Origin: Verrucomicrobiota bacterium
GTDB taxonomy: Bacteria; Verrucomicrobiota; Verrucomicrobiia; Opitutales; UBA2995
Assembly (NCBI GenBank): GCA_027622555.1
Contig: JAQBYJ010000044.1
Coordinates: 1 to 42,154, forward strand
Direction: 5' to 3'
Length of the DNA stretch: 42,154 bases
Shown here: positions 42,141 through 42,154 of the stretch, piece after piece
Numbering within the stretch: position 1 is the stretch's first letter
Layout: each line of letters begins with the position of its first letter
Notes under the pieces: model-generated
Told to the model about the DNA's origin: nothing
Databases searched by the model: none
Seen by the model: only the letters and a program-made list of their open reading frames with translations
Translations under genes and position numbers: made by a program

Positions 42141-42154
42141 AGGATTCGGTTTTT

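Noticed and set aside
1-42154. CRISPR arrays, prophage or toxin-antitoxin modules
   Set aside because: No evenly spaced direct repeats, no phage structural genes and no recognisable toxin-antitoxin pair were seen. The direct repeats near tRNA-Arg are only two copies without spacers of regular length.

Overview
The window looks like a chromosomal segment of a marine or otherwise aquatic member of Verrucomicrobiota, most likely class Opitutae. This rests on gene content: a cytochrome-type DUF1549/DUF1553 protein paired with a Tat-exported DUF1501 protein, a DUF1080 lipoprotein, several secreted sulfatase-type and glycan-active proteins, PhoD-like phosphatase, LamG/cadherin-like adhesive proteins, and intergenic DNA rich in short palindromic repeats. 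Base composition is intermediate, by eye near 50% G+C. No rRNA, CRISPR array, phage module or complete insertion sequence was seen.

Layout. 0-2.9 kb: a 58-residue membrane protein, a YjbR/MmcQ protein, an unknown protein, and an S4-domain (Hsp15-like) plus lipoate-protein ligase pair. 2.9-6.3 kb: a decayed, repeat-rich stretch with MITE-like elements, large inverted repeats, two gene fragments facing each other across a G-rich tandem repeat, and a tRNA-Arg with degenerate partial copies beside it. 6.3-9.9 kb: DUF1549/DUF1553 plus DUF1501 operon. 9.9-15.8 kb: PrsW-type membrane protease, exostosin-like glycosyltransferase, gene remnants, DUF4260, a kelch protein and an MBOAT-like acyltransferase with a small membrane partner. 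15.9-25.5 kb, all on the minus strand: an amidohydrolase, a large LamG protein with a frameshift, a DUF1080 lipoprotein, an MFS transporter fused to HEAT repeats, an agarase-like Tat protein and a beta-propeller protein. 25.7-31.8 kb: CvfB-like S1 protein, DoxX-like protein, two secreted sulfatases facing each other, and a secreted metallo-amidohydrolase. 31.8-35.1 kb: Na/Pi cotransporter and an M50 protease joined in frame to a secreted beta-propeller-like tail. 35.4-38.8 kb: SRPBCC protein, PhoD-like phosphatase, CBM9-like lipoprotein, cupin. 39.0-42.1 kb: TrmH, chorismate synthase, a degenerate P-loop-like protein and tRNA-Leu.

How it fits together. The segment from about 19.5 to 31.8 kb reads as a loosely organised locus for capture and breakdown of sulfated or decorated polysaccharide: export-tagged glycan-binding or hydrolase-like proteins, sulfatases, an amidohydrolase/deacetylase and a sugar-transporter-like MFS. 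This is inference from families. The PhoD-like phosphatase and Na/Pi transporter suggest phosphate scavenging nearby.

The most unusual items are the M50-protease/beta-propeller chimera, the MFS-HEAT fusion, the agarase-like protein whose expected catalytic glutamates look replaced, a Tyr/Trp-rich module shared by three exported proteins, the frameshift in a G6 run at the start of the LamG protein, and at least three families of short palindromic repeats.
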